Below are positions 1 through 7,660 of a stretch of DNA of 32,435 nucleotides, piece after piece. The notes beneath the pieces were generated by a model that was given only the letters and a program-made list of their open reading frames with translations, did not search any database and was not told the origin of the DNA. Made by a program: the position numbers and the translations under genes. The DNA comes from Methylomonas rosea (lineage in GTDB: Bacteria; Pseudomonadota; Gammaproteobacteria; Methylococcales; Methylomonadaceae). The stretch is taken from NCBI RefSeq assembly GCF_024505055.1, contig NZ_JANIBL010000059.1, positions 1 to 32,435 on the forward strand, given 5' to 3'. The stretch's first letter is position 1, and each line of letters opens with the position of its first letter.

Positions 1-32
1 CCGATTGCTCGGCCAAGGCTTGCTTTACTGAA

Positions 33-48
33 ATCTAACGAGTTAGAT
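33..48 (-). terminator. Small hairpin just after the xoxF stop codon
   Basis: ATCTAAC and GTTAGAT form a perfect 7-bp inverted repeat with a 2-base spacer, starting two bases past the xoxF stop. There is no clean U-tract, so it could be a weak terminator or an mRNA 3'-end stabiliser. Confidence 0.35.
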
Positions 49-49
49 C

Positions 50-1903
50 TTAGTTAGGCAGAGCGAACACAGTCAGTGTACCACCCAATTTGGTGTAGGA
101 GCTTAAGCTTCTGTAAGCACCCACCGCGCCCAAACCTTCTGAGCTAGATGCTGATGTGCCGTCGTCGATACCGGCAGCGATACCGATACCAGCCCAGCCA
201 CCAATACCAGACAGAACGCCTACGTATTGTTTGCCGTCAAATTCCCAGGTGTTGACGTTGCCGATGATGCCTGATGGGGTTTTGAATTTGTACAATTCTT
301 TACCGGTTTTAGCATCAACCGCTTTCAGGTAACCTTCCAGGGTGCCGTAGAATACAACGCCGCCAGCGGTAGCAACCGAACCCGACCATACAGAGAATTG
401 TTCTTTGTTAGACCAAGCGATTTTGCCGGTTTTAGCATCATATGCAGTGAACTGACCCAGGTTGGTGGTGCCGTCAGGTTTGCCGGTCAGCACGTCAGCG
501 CCAGCAGGCATCATAGACAGCGTAGCACCTACATAAGGTTGGCCTGCTGTGTAAGAAACTTCAAACGGTTCGTACTCCATGCACAAATGGTTGCCTGAGA
601 TGTAGAACAGGCCGGTTTGTGGAGAGTAAGAAACAGGTTGTTGGTTTTTAGAACCCAACGCCGCAGGGCATGTGCCTACAGTGTTGACGTCTTCGCCGTG
701 GTGTTCGGTAGAGAACTCAGGCACAACTTCTGGACGGCCTGATTTCAGGTCAACGTGAGTTGCCCAGTTAACCGATTTGTCGAATTTCTCAGCAACCAAC
801 AGTTCGCCGGTTTCACGATCCAGGGTATAACCGAAGCCGTTACGGTCGAAATGCACGATAGTTTTATGCATTTTGCCTTTCACTTCTTGGTCGACCAGAA
901 CGGTTTCGTTGATACCGTCATAGTCCCACTCGTCGTGTGGAGTCATTTGGTAAACCCATTTAACTTCACCGGTGTCCGCGTCACGAGCCCACAAAGACAT
1001 AGACCATTTGTTGTCGCCTGGACGTTGTACAGGGTTCCAAGTAGATGGGTTGCCAGAGCCGTAGTAAACCAGGTTCAGTTTAGGATCGTAAGAGTACCAA
1101 CCCCAGGTGGTGCCGCCGCCGATTTTCCATTGGTCGCCTTTCCAGGTGCTGGTGCCTGAATCCGCGCCAACAGGCGTAACTTTGCCGTTTTCCCAAGTGG
1201 TGGATTTACCGGGTTTCAACAGGGTGTCCTTATCAGGGCCCATGCTGTAGCCTTTCCATTCCAGTTGGCCGGTACGGATGTTGTAAGCAGCCAAGAAGCC
1301 GCGAACACCAAACTCACCGCCGGAAATACCGGTAATGACTTTATCTTTAACAACCAATGGCGCGTTGGTGTTGGTCATACCCAGTTTCGGGTCGCCGTTT
1401 TGTACGCTCCATACGCGTTTACCGGTTTTGGCATCCAGTGCAGTCAGAACGGTGTCTGATTGTTGCAGGAAGATTTTGCCGTCGCCGTAAGCCAAACCAC
1501 GGTTAACGGTGTCGCAGCACATCACAGGGATGGTTACGTCAGCGTCCATGGTAGGAGTGAACTCCCAGATGACTGCTTTGGTTTTTTGGTCGATTGCGTA
1601 AACGGTGTTAGGGAACGGAGTGTGGATGAACAGAACGCCGTTAACAACTAAAGGACCACCCTCGTGACCACGCAGAACGCCTGTAGAGAAAGACCAGGCT
1701 GGTTGCAGGTTTTTAACGTTTTGAGCGTTGATTTGCGACAGTTTGCTATAACGAGTGCCGGCGTAGTCGCCGCCCCAAGATGCCCAGTTTGCGGGGTTTT
1801 GGGTTAATTTTTCTAAGTCGTCGTTAGCGGTAGAGACAGTTGGTGCAGCAAGTAAAGTAGCTACAGTCGAAGCAAGCAGCCAGTTTTTTACAGGCTTCTT
1901 CAT
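50..1903 (-). CDS. xoxF: XoxF-type lanthanide-dependent PQQ methanol dehydrogenase
   Basis: This periplasmic quinoprotein oxidises methanol (and often formaldehyde), passing electrons from PQQ to a cytochrome c. The 617-residue product has a Sec signal peptide (residues 1 to about 26, cleavage after STA), then an eight-bladed propeller with repeated GxxxW/AxDAxTGK motifs. Visible active-site residues are the vicinal Cys129-Cys130 pair, Glu197 in GISGGEFG, Asn285 in GSGNPSTWN and Asp327 in HDEWDYDG. The second Asp of that motif, Asp329, is the extra ligand that separates lanthanide-using XoxF from calcium-using MxaF, which has Ala there. The start chosen is the ATG at 1903, which has AGGAGG about 6 bases upstream and the signal peptide directly after it; the open frame runs further to 2080 but that extension is not signal-like. 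No xoxJ or xoxG is visible; they could lie off the left edge. Confidence 0.96.
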   Translation of the reverse strand: MKKPVKNWLLASTVATLLAAPTVSTANDDLEKLTQNPANWASWGGDYAGTRYSKLSQINAQNVKNLQPAWSFSTGVLRGHEGGPLVVNGVLFIHTPFPNTVYAIDQKTKAVIWEFTPTMDADVTIPVMCCDTVNRGLAYGDGKIFLQQSDTVLTALDAKTGKRVWSVQNGDPKLGMTNTNAPLVVKDKVITGISGGEFGVRGFLAAYNIRTGQLEWKGYSMGPDKDTLLKPGKSTTWENGKVTPVGADSGTSTWKGDQWKIGGGTTWGWYSYDPKLNLVYYGSGNPSTWNPVQRPGDNKWSMSLWARDADTGEVKWVYQMTPHDEWDYDGINETVLVDQEVKGKMHKTIVHFDRNGFGYTLDRETGELLVAEKFDKSVNWATHVDLKSGRPEVVPEFSTEHHGEDVNTVGTCPAALGSKNQQPVSYSPQTGLFYISGNHLCMEYEPFEVSYTAGQPYVGATLSMMPAGADVLTGKPDGTTNLGQFTAYDAKTGKIAWSNKEQFSVWSGSVATAGGVVFYGTLEGYLKAVDAKTGKELYKFKTPSGIIGNVNTWEFDGKQYVGVLSGIGGWAGIGIAAGIDDGTSASSSEGLGAVGAYRSLSSYTKLGGTLTVFALPN

Positions 1904-2158
1904 ATGTTTCCTCCTGGTAATCTGTTGATGAGACAGAGTACGGTTTTGTGTTGTTAAGACTAATATTAGTTTTAAAGCTCTGTTTGGATGACTGCCCTTT
2001 AGGGCCTGATCGGCTATAGCCGAGCGCGAGGGAGAGCCACACCAGACGCGTAAATTGAAGGATTTTTTCCTAAAAGTCAACCGGAAAAACTCTCCTGGGA
2101 TGGCCGGGAAACAATAATCTCAAGTCTTATAATGCCTTAGCATTTCTCGGCGATTCCG
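1904..2158 (-). promoter_or_regulatory. xoxF leader/promoter region with three palindromes
   Basis: This is the gap between msrA and xoxF, both on the minus strand. Reading toward xoxF it holds a TTGACT (2080-2075) 17 bases before a weak CAATTT, as a possible sigma-70 promoter. Three palindromes follow: CGGCTATAGCCG (2011-2022), GCCCTTTAGGGC (1994-2005) and a 22-bp near-perfect palindrome at 1954-1975 centred on ACTAATATTAGT. The Shine-Dalgarno is AGGAGGAAACAT directly before the ATG. A small AATGC/GCATT hairpin near 2131-2144 may end msrA transcripts. The palindromes are seen; their role as operators is inference. Confidence 0.5.
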
Positions 2159-2791
2159 CTATCTGGAAAAACAAACGCCAAGGCCGCCCAAGCCGCAGTA
2201 ACCGGACGGGTTTTTAGCCAGATATTGTTGATGATCTTCCTCGGCGTAATAAAAGGTCGGGGCATCGCGGATTTCGGTGGTTATTTCATCAAAGCCCGCT
2301 GCTACTAATTGGGCTTGATAGCGTTGCTGGCTCGCTACCGCCGCTTGATATTGGTCGTTGTGGCAATAGATAACGGAACGGTATTGGGTGCCGACATCGT
2401 TGCCTTGGCGCATACCTTGCGTTGGATTGTGCGATTCCCAAAATATTGCCAGTAAATCTTCATAAGTAATCACTGCTGGATCGAACACTACCAACACCAC
2501 TTCGGCGTGACCGGTTAGACCTGTGCAAATTTCCTGATAAGTGGGGTTGGGCGTAAAACCGCCGGCATAGCCCACTGCGGTGCTGAAGACGCCGGCTTGT
2601 TGCCAGAATTTACGCTCCGCACCCCAGAAACAACCCATGCCGAACACGGCTTGTTGCAGATGCGCCGGAAACGGCGGATGGATAGGATGTCCGTTGACAG
2701 CGTGAACATGGCCGCTGTCTATGGCTTGCTGACGTCCCGGTAAGGCTTGATCGGCGCTGGGCATTGCGGTTTTTTTGAATAGAAAAGACAT
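2159..2791 (-). CDS. msrA: Peptide methionine-S-sulfoxide reductase MsrA
   Basis: MsrA reduces methionine-S-sulfoxide in oxidised proteins, using thioredoxin as electron donor. The 210-residue product is the length of E. coli MsrA and carries GCFWGAER with catalytic Cys54, the YAGG and TGHAEVVxVxFDP core motifs, and the C-terminal GYCGLGGLGVC segment with the two recycling cysteines Cys199 and Cys207. The N-terminal extension (about 45 residues) matches the long E. coli-type enzyme. It is divergent from hslO, another oxidative-stress protein, with 75 bases between the starts, which suggests shared control. It lies upstream of xoxF on the same strand, but the 255-bp gap makes co-transcription uncertain. 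A second ATG at 2764 is possible; neither start has a strong Shine-Dalgarno. Confidence 0.95.
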   Translation of the reverse strand: MSFLFKKTAMPSADQALPGRQQAIDSGHVHAVNGHPIHPPFPAHLQQAVFGMGCFWGAERKFWQQAGVFSTAVGYAGGFTPNPTYQEICTGLTGHAEVVLVVFDPAVITYEDLLAIFWESHNPTQGMRQGNDVGTQYRSVIYCHNDQYQAAVASQQRYQAQLVAAGFDEITTEIRDAPTFYYAEEDHQQYLAKNPSGYCGLGGLGVCFSR

Positions 2792-2829
2792 AAGTGCATC
2801 CCGAGGTCGAATGATGGGGTAGTGCGGAT

Positions 2830-2835
2830 TATAAT
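2830..2835 (+). promoter_or_regulatory. Candidate -10 box of hslO
   Basis: A perfect TATAAT lies 32 bases upstream of the hslO start codon within the short msrA/hslO divergent gap. The matching -35 position (near 2807-2812) is not a good match, so activation or an extended -10 type may apply. Confidence 0.4.
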
Positions 2836-2866
2836 CGCGGCTCAGTTAAGAGGAATCAACTAAATC

Positions 2867-3748
2867 ATGAAACAACAAGATTGCTTACGCCGCTTTATTT
2901 TCGAAGAACACGGAGTGCGCGGCGAATGGGTACGGCTGGAAAAAAGCTGGCAACAAGCCAAGCAGCATCAACATTTGGTCAGCGATGCTGTCGATGCACA
3001 AATGGGACAGGCCTTGGCGGCGGTGGTGTTATTGTCGGCAACCATCAAGTTTAAAGGCGCGATGATCATGCAGATTCAGGGCGGAGGCGATTTGAAAGCC
3101 CTGGTGGCGCAATCCAGCAACGAGCGGCAAATCAGAGGCTTGGTGCGTAGCGAGGCCAGTGTCGCCGGCGCGAATTTGCAGGAAATGATAGGTGAAGGCG
3201 GTCGATTGGTGTTGACGGTGGAATCGGAAAACGCAGAGCCTTATCAAGGGATTGTCGGTGTCGAAGCGGAAACTCTGGCCGACGTATTGAGAACCTATTT
3301 CACCCAATCCGAACAACTCGATACCCGTTTGTGGTTGTTTGCGAATAAAACCTATGCGGCTGGGCTGTTCATCCAGGAATTACCGAGTAGCAATCAGGAT
3401 AAAGCCGACTGGGAACGGATTGAAATATTGGCTAATACCGTTACTGCCGACGAACTGTTGAGTCTGGATTGCGAGGATTTATTGCACCGCTTATTTCATC
3501 AAGAGAAGGTCAGAATTTACGATCCGGAGCCGGTGGAATTTAAATGTAATTGCTCCCGGCAAAAAATCGGCGGCACTTTAGCCGCGTTGGGGCGGTCGGA
3601 GTTACAGGCAATTTTGCAGGAACGCGACGACATCGAAGTCGATTGCCAATTTTGCGGAGCGCAATACCACTTCGACAAGGTTGATGTGGAGAACCTGCTG
3701 ACCAATCCGGCAGCCGAAACCGATACTAACTCGCCTACCCGGCATTGA
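2867..3748 (+). CDS. hslO: Redox-regulated chaperone Hsp33
   Basis: Hsp33 is a cytoplasmic holdase switched on by oxidation and heat, protecting unfolded proteins. The 293-residue product has the N-terminal HSP33 fold (about residues 5-180), a linker and a C-terminal zinc switch with Cys227, Cys229, Cys260 and Cys263 in the CxC...CxxC arrangement (KCNC and DCQFC). Length is typical. The start has AGAGGAA upstream, somewhat far from the ATG. The next gene begins 7 bases after the stop, so the two are probably one transcript. Its divergent partner is msrA, consistent with an oxidative-stress pair. Confidence 0.95.
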   Translation: MKQQDCLRRFIFEEHGVRGEWVRLEKSWQQAKQHQHLVSDAVDAQMGQALAAVVLLSATIKFKGAMIMQIQGGGDLKALVAQSSNERQIRGLVRSEASVAGANLQEMIGEGGRLVLTVESENAEPYQGIVGVEAETLADVLRTYFTQSEQLDTRLWLFANKTYAAGLFIQELPSSNQDKADWERIEILANTVTADELLSLDCEDLLHRLFHQEKVRIYDPEPVEFKCNCSRQKIGGTLAALGRSELQAILQERDDIEVDCQFCGAQYHFDKVDVENLLTNPAAETDTNSPTRH

Positions 3749-3755
3749 GGGGGCT

Positions 3756-4529
3756 ATGCATAAAATTAACCGCTTTTTTCGCCTGTTCCTGGCTTTCGCA
3801 TTGCTCAGTACGATGACCGGGTGTTTGCACTGGTTGCACGCCTACCAGACTTATCTGCAAATGGACGAGTTTGATCGTTATTTTGCGGTGACGTCTAAAG
3901 AGGATTTCACGGTGCATTTCAAACAACCCAAGCTGCTAAGCGAAGATTTTGTGTCGCTGGCCAAACTGCACGCCAGCAGCGAGGAACACACCGGCGACGG
4001 CAAACGCTGGCGCTATTGGTTTCGTAAGATCGACAAAGACAGCAAACTGATTGCGCCGGAGATTAGTTTTTATCTGGATCTGGCCTTTAACAAGGAAGAT
4101 AAAATCACCGACTGGACGTTCTCCAACCTGTTTTTACAAATCGCCCCGCCGGAGTTTCTGGAGGCGTCGTTTCGTTCCTTGGGCGGTGCGGAAATCAACG
4201 AAGAGAAAAAACAGCTGAGAGCCAAAGCCGATCAAATGGAAAAAATCGCCGCACTGCTACCCAAAAAAGCCACGGTGATTAAACAATTGGGCGAACCGCT
4301 GGAAATCACCGATGAAGAAAAACAGGAAGTTTACCTTTATCATTTTCGGCTGGATGCCAAGGATATCGAAGAAGGCTACGAGGACAGAGCTTTGAGCGAA
4401 GTCAGGCTGATGTTCGATAAAACCACGTCTGAATTGATCAAAATGTCCGGAAGGTTTGCCGGTTTAAAAATATCGATCAATTACAGGAATTTCCAGGAAG
4501 AAGACGATAAAAAAGTGGCGGGCATGTGA
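3756..4529 (+). CDS. Uncharacterised lipoprotein
   Basis: The family is not recognised. The 257-residue product starts with a charged N-terminus and hydrophobic segment (residues 7-19) and a lipobox-like MTGC with Cys23, so it is probably a lipid-anchored envelope protein. The mature part is rich in Lys and Glu, with predicted alpha/beta content, a highly charged stretch at about 150-185 (EEKKQLRAKADQMEKIAALL) and a KVxxQLGxP-like segment around 175 that resembles small outer-membrane lipoproteins of the SmpA/BamE type only loosely. It is translated from a GAGGGGG Shine-Dalgarno in the 7-base gap after hslO, so it is likely co-transcribed with it. A hairpin terminator follows at 4551-4571. 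Confidence 0.8.
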   Translation: MHKINRFFRLFLAFALLSTMTGCLHWLHAYQTYLQMDEFDRYFAVTSKEDFTVHFKQPKLLSEDFVSLAKLHASSEEHTGDGKRWRYWFRKIDKDSKLIAPEISFYLDLAFNKEDKITDWTFSNLFLQIAPPEFLEASFRSLGGAEINEEKKQLRAKADQMEKIAALLPKKATVIKQLGEPLEITDEEKQEVYLYHFRLDAKDIEEGYEDRALSEVRLMFDKTTSELIKMSGRFAGLKISINYRNFQEEDDKKVAGM

Positions 4530-4550
4530 GCTAGAACGGCAGGCATAAAA

Positions 4551-4571
4551 AAGCCCACATAAAGTGGGCTT
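4551..4571 (-). terminator. Bidirectional hairpin terminator, U-tract best on the minus strand
   Basis: AAGCCCAC (4551-4558) and GTGGGCTT (4564-4571) form an 8-bp stem with a 5-base loop. Read on the minus strand the stem runs into six T residues, a textbook rho-independent terminator. Read on the plus strand (end of the hslO-lipoprotein operon) the nearest T-run is about 10 bases further. It therefore implies a transcript arriving from the right on the minus strand, either the ydbH-ynbE-ydbL mRNA tail or a small RNA. Confidence 0.75.
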
Positions 4572-4750
4572 CGTCCGGTCTTATTTTTTATATTGATTGG
4601 ACGCCTACCGTCGAACAGTAGGTTAATTTCTTGCGTTTATTTTTGTTGTTATACCGGATTAACGGTCGCCTATCCCCCCCTCATTTAACGATCAGGATTC
4701 TTTCGAATCGTCTGCGCTTCGCTGAAAGTGGGCGAATTCTATTGGATTAA

Positions 4751-4808
4751 AATGCCCTTGTCTACAAAAAAGTGTGACAATTTGTCGCACATTGATTTTG
4801 TGGGCATT
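4751..4808. repeat. Long interrupted inverted repeat (possible structured RNA)
   Basis: Three nested pairings share one axis: AATGCCC (4751-4757) with GGGCATT (4802-4808), ACAAAA (4764-4769) with TTTTGT (4796-4801), and GTGTGACAA (4772-4780) with TTGTCGCAC (4782-4790, one G-T pair). About 22 pairs form in 58 bases. The central GTGTGACAA-T-TTGTCGCAC could also be a protein operator. Confidence 0.55.
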
Positions 4809-5155
4809 GTGCCTGGTTTTTCCTCGAGAAATATACTCGTACCAAAGACCCGAACAGCTTAGATTCTTGGAATAACCGGAACGTATTGGCATGGGCGGAT
4901 GTCCGAATCGTCTGATTTTCGTAGCTTGATAGGGCTAAACGATTGTCGGACCAGCGGTTTTAACGCGTGTCGCTCGCCTTGACTAAGTTGGATCGCAAGG
5001 TAACTTCTCCCGAGTGGTGCTGGTGATGTTCAGGTTTAGGTCGGGAGATAGCTAAATTTGACTTATTAGTGCCACTGCGAACAAATGACGGTATTTATAC
5101 TTTGCTGTAGGCCTTACTTAACAGCCGTTTTAAATACCAGTCCTGGCACTAGCCC

Positions 5156-5500
5156 TCAGCGCTGAGTCCAGCCAGAAGGCGTTTCTACAAATTGTCCTGG
5201 TGCTGCTTGCCCTATGACTTTCTGCGCAGTCAGTCGGCCTACTTCCTCTACTGGGACGCCGTTTTTTGCAGCTATACGCTGGTACTCGGTCAGGCGTTGG
5301 GCATTAATGCTCTTGACCAGTTCTTGTATCTCGGCGGACGCATCGGCTTTCACCAGACCCAGGAAACCGTTCATTTGTTCGCCCACCAAACCAGCCGATT
5401 TTGCCTGGGCCAGATCGGCTGCATTAACCGGCAAGGCGACTAGGCATAAGCCTAAAAACAGAGGTGCCAAAATTGATAGCAAATTTTTGTTGTTCATCAT
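5156..5500 (-). CDS. ydbL: YdbL-family periplasmic protein (DUF1318)
   Basis: The product has a signal peptide (residues 1 to about 27, ending VNA) and a mature domain with QAKSAGLVGEQMNGFLG and YQRIAAKNGVPVEEVGRL, which closely follow E. coli YdbL. In E. coli, YdbL is a periplasmic chaperone-like partner that helps the YdbH-YnbE bridge assemble. It is the last gene of the three-gene operon, 8 bases after ynbE. Two adjacent ATGs exist; AAGGAG fits the second one (5497) better, so the true start may be three bases inside. The stop lies in the palindrome CTCAGCGCTGAG. Confidence 0.9.
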   Translation of the reverse strand: MMNNKNLLSILAPLFLGLCLVALPVNAADLAQAKSAGLVGEQMNGFLGLVKADASAEIQELVKSINAQRLTEYQRIAAKNGVPVEEVGRLTAQKVIGQAAPGQFVETPSGWTQR

Positions 5501-5508
5501 TAGCTCCT

Positions 5509-5706
5509 TTAAAACAAGCCTTTCTGGCTGGAAAGCAATTCGTCTACGTCTTTTTCAACTTTCAAGCGGATTTCGTGTTCGATCTTTACATTCATATTAA
5601 TTTCAATCGGTTTATCCGGCGCTTCCAGCCTGACCGAGGGCGAACACCCCGTCAGGTAGATGCTGCCGCACAAGATGGCAGCGCTACTTACTGCTTTCCA
5701 GTTCAT
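5509..5706 (-). CDS. ynbE: YnbE-family outer-membrane lipoprotein
   Basis: This 65-residue lipoprotein has a signal peptide with lipobox LTGC (Cys21) and the segment INMNVKIEHEIRLKVEKDVDEL, nearly identical to E. coli YnbE. YnbE forms an outer-membrane oligomer that binds the C-terminus of YdbH to complete an intermembrane phospholipid-transport bridge. Its ATG overlaps the ydbH stop (shared ATGA at 5703-5706), which indicates translational coupling. It is followed by ydbL. Confidence 0.92.
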   Translation of the reverse strand: MNWKAVSSAAILCGSIYLTGCSPSVRLEAPDKPIEINMNVKIEHEIRLKVEKDVDELLSSQKGLF

Positions 5707-7574
5707 TGACTCCTCCGATCCGCCGGCGGCGGTTTGGGTGATTGATCCCCTGTTGGGGTATTCGGCGATTTTTCCAGATTAGCCGGTTTGGCGATGGCCT
5801 GTTCCAGAATGGTTCGTTCCAAATCGCCGGCTAAAATCCCTCTTTGCAAGAGCTCGGGCAGTTGGCCGCTGATATTCAGGTTAAAGGCTAGCGGATGGCC
5901 GGATAATACTTCCGGGTTATTGCCTTCCAGGCGTAAGCCCAAATGATAGTCGCCGTTAGGGCGATAATTTACCTTGGCTTGCAGATTCCGATAAACCAGG
6001 TTTCTGAGTGCCTTAAAGGCGATATTCTGATTATCGGCCGGTCCCACATAGCGTAACACACCCGGCTGCGTACCGCTGATGCTGCCGTCTTGCACGTCTA
6101 TGGCCCCCGCCGATAGCTGCAACGGTAGTTCGCCGGCTATCGTGCCGGTCCCGGAAATATTCGGGTAATTCAGGCTCATTAAAAGTTGCGACAGATCGAC
6201 ATCGTGCAGGCGTAAGGTCAACAGCATCGGCGTTTGCTCCAAGCGAATGGTGTCCGGCATCAATTCCATCGTGCCGCCGAATAGTGCCAGGCTGGCCTGA
6301 CTTAGGGTCAGTGTCTGATCGACATAGCGGGCTTTGACATTAAGGTTGCGCGCTATCAAATCTTTACCCAATCCCAGCGTCGGCACTTCGGCAGACAAGT
6401 CCACCGCCCGATTCGCTAACTCCGGGATATTCAGTTCGACCTTAGCTTTCTCGACTTTTGCCGCACCGGCCGTCAAGGCCAAATCGGTAATAGCCAATTG
6501 TGCTGCTCCGGAAGCATCTTGATTGCTCGGCTTGTGCAGTTGCAGGTTTCCCTGCACTGCGCCGCCGGCAACTGTCCAGCTAGCCGCCATGGCCGGTAAC
6601 CAGGGTTTGATTAAATCGAATGCTTCGCTGGCAGCCATGTCCAGACGGCCGTTCATATCGATAGTCTGCTTGTTTGCCATCGCCATATCGACAGCAACTA
6701 GAGACTGCTTATTGCGTTTCAGCACGGCTTCAGCGTACAGACTGGCAAAGTTGTCCGCAGTTTTGGCGTTTACGCTTAGCTGCGTAGCGCTTAGCAACGG
6801 GTTTAATTTCGATACATCGTATGTCCGGGTTTTTGTCCGCAAAGTTTGGGGTATCAGTAAGCTGCTGCTAAACCACTCGATAAGCCCAAGTGCGCCGGCA
6901 TGAAGACTGATTTGCTTGGCGGGGCGATCCAGTTGTTGGGCTTCCAGTTCGAATATATTGCCGCTCGGTAGCCGTTCGACGTTGAGTTTGGCGGCGCTAA
7001 AACCGGGGGCGATATTCAAATCAAGCGATTGTCGGGCATCCTGAAACCTTGCATCGATGGCATCGGCTGCACCGCGCTTAATGTCAGCTTTGCCGGCGAA
7101 GCTGCTGAGCCCCCAGGGCGTGTCTATGTCAATTTCCAGTTTCGCGATGCTCAATCGGTCCAGCGGTAAACTGATGGGGGTGTTTTCTGCCGTCTGTGTT
7201 GAAGCTTGGTCGGTAGGGCGGTAGTTAAATTTCAACGCGGCGTGGCCGATGCTGACGTTGTGGATTATTCGCTTTTCAATATCGTAATCGGTGGCTACGT
7301 CCTGCATTGCAACAGCCAAGTCGCCAGCCGGCGTTGCCATGCCGAAGCTGATTTCAGCCAGCTTGGCTTGCTTATAGTCAAACGACAGTCCCGACAGTGA
7401 GGGTGAGCTGAGTGCGGTGTGTTTTAATGCCTGTTGCAGTATTAGCTCAAATAACACCGCGCGTTGCCACCATACGGCCAGGCAAAACAACGTAAGCACC
7501 AGCAGTGTAATAGCAACCGCGCGCAGCAATGAGCTGCGCCGCTTCAAATCATTTTTGCCGGCAGACAATTTCAT
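5703..7574 (-). CDS. ydbH: YdbH-family AsmA-like intermembrane phospholipid transport protein
   Basis: The 623-residue product has one N-terminal membrane anchor (about residues 17-37) followed by a long beta-rich periplasmic region typical of AsmA-like bridge proteins, and a C-terminal region (about 420-590) with LRYVGPADNQNIAFKALRNL and YRPNGDYHLGLRLEGNNPE, which matches the conserved YdbH C-terminus. Identity is confirmed by the downstream ynbE and ydbL, an arrangement conserved from E. coli. YdbH acts with TamB and YhdP-type proteins in moving phospholipids to the outer membrane. It is shorter than E. coli YdbH (about 880 residues), mainly in the central repeated part. The C-terminal 30 residues are Pro-rich and variable. 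Start at 7574 has only a weak Shine-Dalgarno. Confidence 0.9.
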   Translation of the reverse strand: MKLSAGKNDLKRRSSLLRAVAITLLVLTLFCLAVWWQRAVLFELILQQALKHTALSSPSLSGLSFDYKQAKLAEISFGMATPAGDLAVAMQDVATDYDIEKRIIHNVSIGHAALKFNYRPTDQASTQTAENTPISLPLDRLSIAKLEIDIDTPWGLSSFAGKADIKRGAADAIDARFQDARQSLDLNIAPGFSAAKLNVERLPSGNIFELEAQQLDRPAKQISLHAGALGLIEWFSSSLLIPQTLRTKTRTYDVSKLNPLLSATQLSVNAKTADNFASLYAEAVLKRNKQSLVAVDMAMANKQTIDMNGRLDMAASEAFDLIKPWLPAMAASWTVAGGAVQGNLQLHKPSNQDASGAAQLAITDLALTAGAAKVEKAKVELNIPELANRAVDLSAEVPTLGLGKDLIARNLNVKARYVDQTLTLSQASLALFGGTMELMPDTIRLEQTPMLLTLRLHDVDLSQLLMSLNYPNISGTGTIAGELPLQLSAGAIDVQDGSISGTQPGVLRYVGPADNQNIAFKALRNLVYRNLQAKVNYRPNGDYHLGLRLEGNNPEVLSGHPLAFNLNISGQLPELLQRGILAGDLERTILEQAIAKPANLEKSPNTPTGDQSPKPPPADRRSQ

Positions 7575-7660
7575 AGCCTACCGTAGCCGATCTCTAGCGT
7601 TACTAACCAGCAAATGATGGCGGGGAGTTTGGGGTGATAGAAACGCAAAATCGGCTGCCA

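Larger units (their letters stand above)
4530..5155. other. Gene-free structured intergenic region
   Basis: No convincing protein gene is seen in these 626 bases. Contents: the terminator at 4551-4571; CCTAC/GTAGG hairpin at about 4604-4622; the long interrupted hairpin at 4751-4808; and an 11-bp direct repeat CGAATCGTCTG at 4704-4714 and 4904-4914, exactly 200 bases apart. A 66-codon minus-strand frame at 4692-4892 has no family likeness. The minus-strand terminator makes this either a roughly 600-nt 3' untranslated tail of the ydbL operon or the place of an unannotated small RNA. Confidence 0.55.

Noticed and set aside
755..1159. Plus-strand frame of 134 codons
   Set aside because: It lies antisense inside xoxF, whose protein is unmistakable; it is a shadow frame.
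2792..2866. Sigma-32 heat-shock promoter for msrA or hslO
   Set aside because: A CCCCAT-like element exists on the minus strand, but no CTTGAA-type -35 at the proper spacing.
4695..4720. TTCGAATC resembling a tRNA T-loop
   Set aside because: No matching acceptor stem, anticodon arm or D-arm could be placed around it.
4692..4892. 66-codon minus-strand frame in the gene-free region
   Set aside because: No family likeness, no good ribosome site, and it runs across the long interrupted hairpin.
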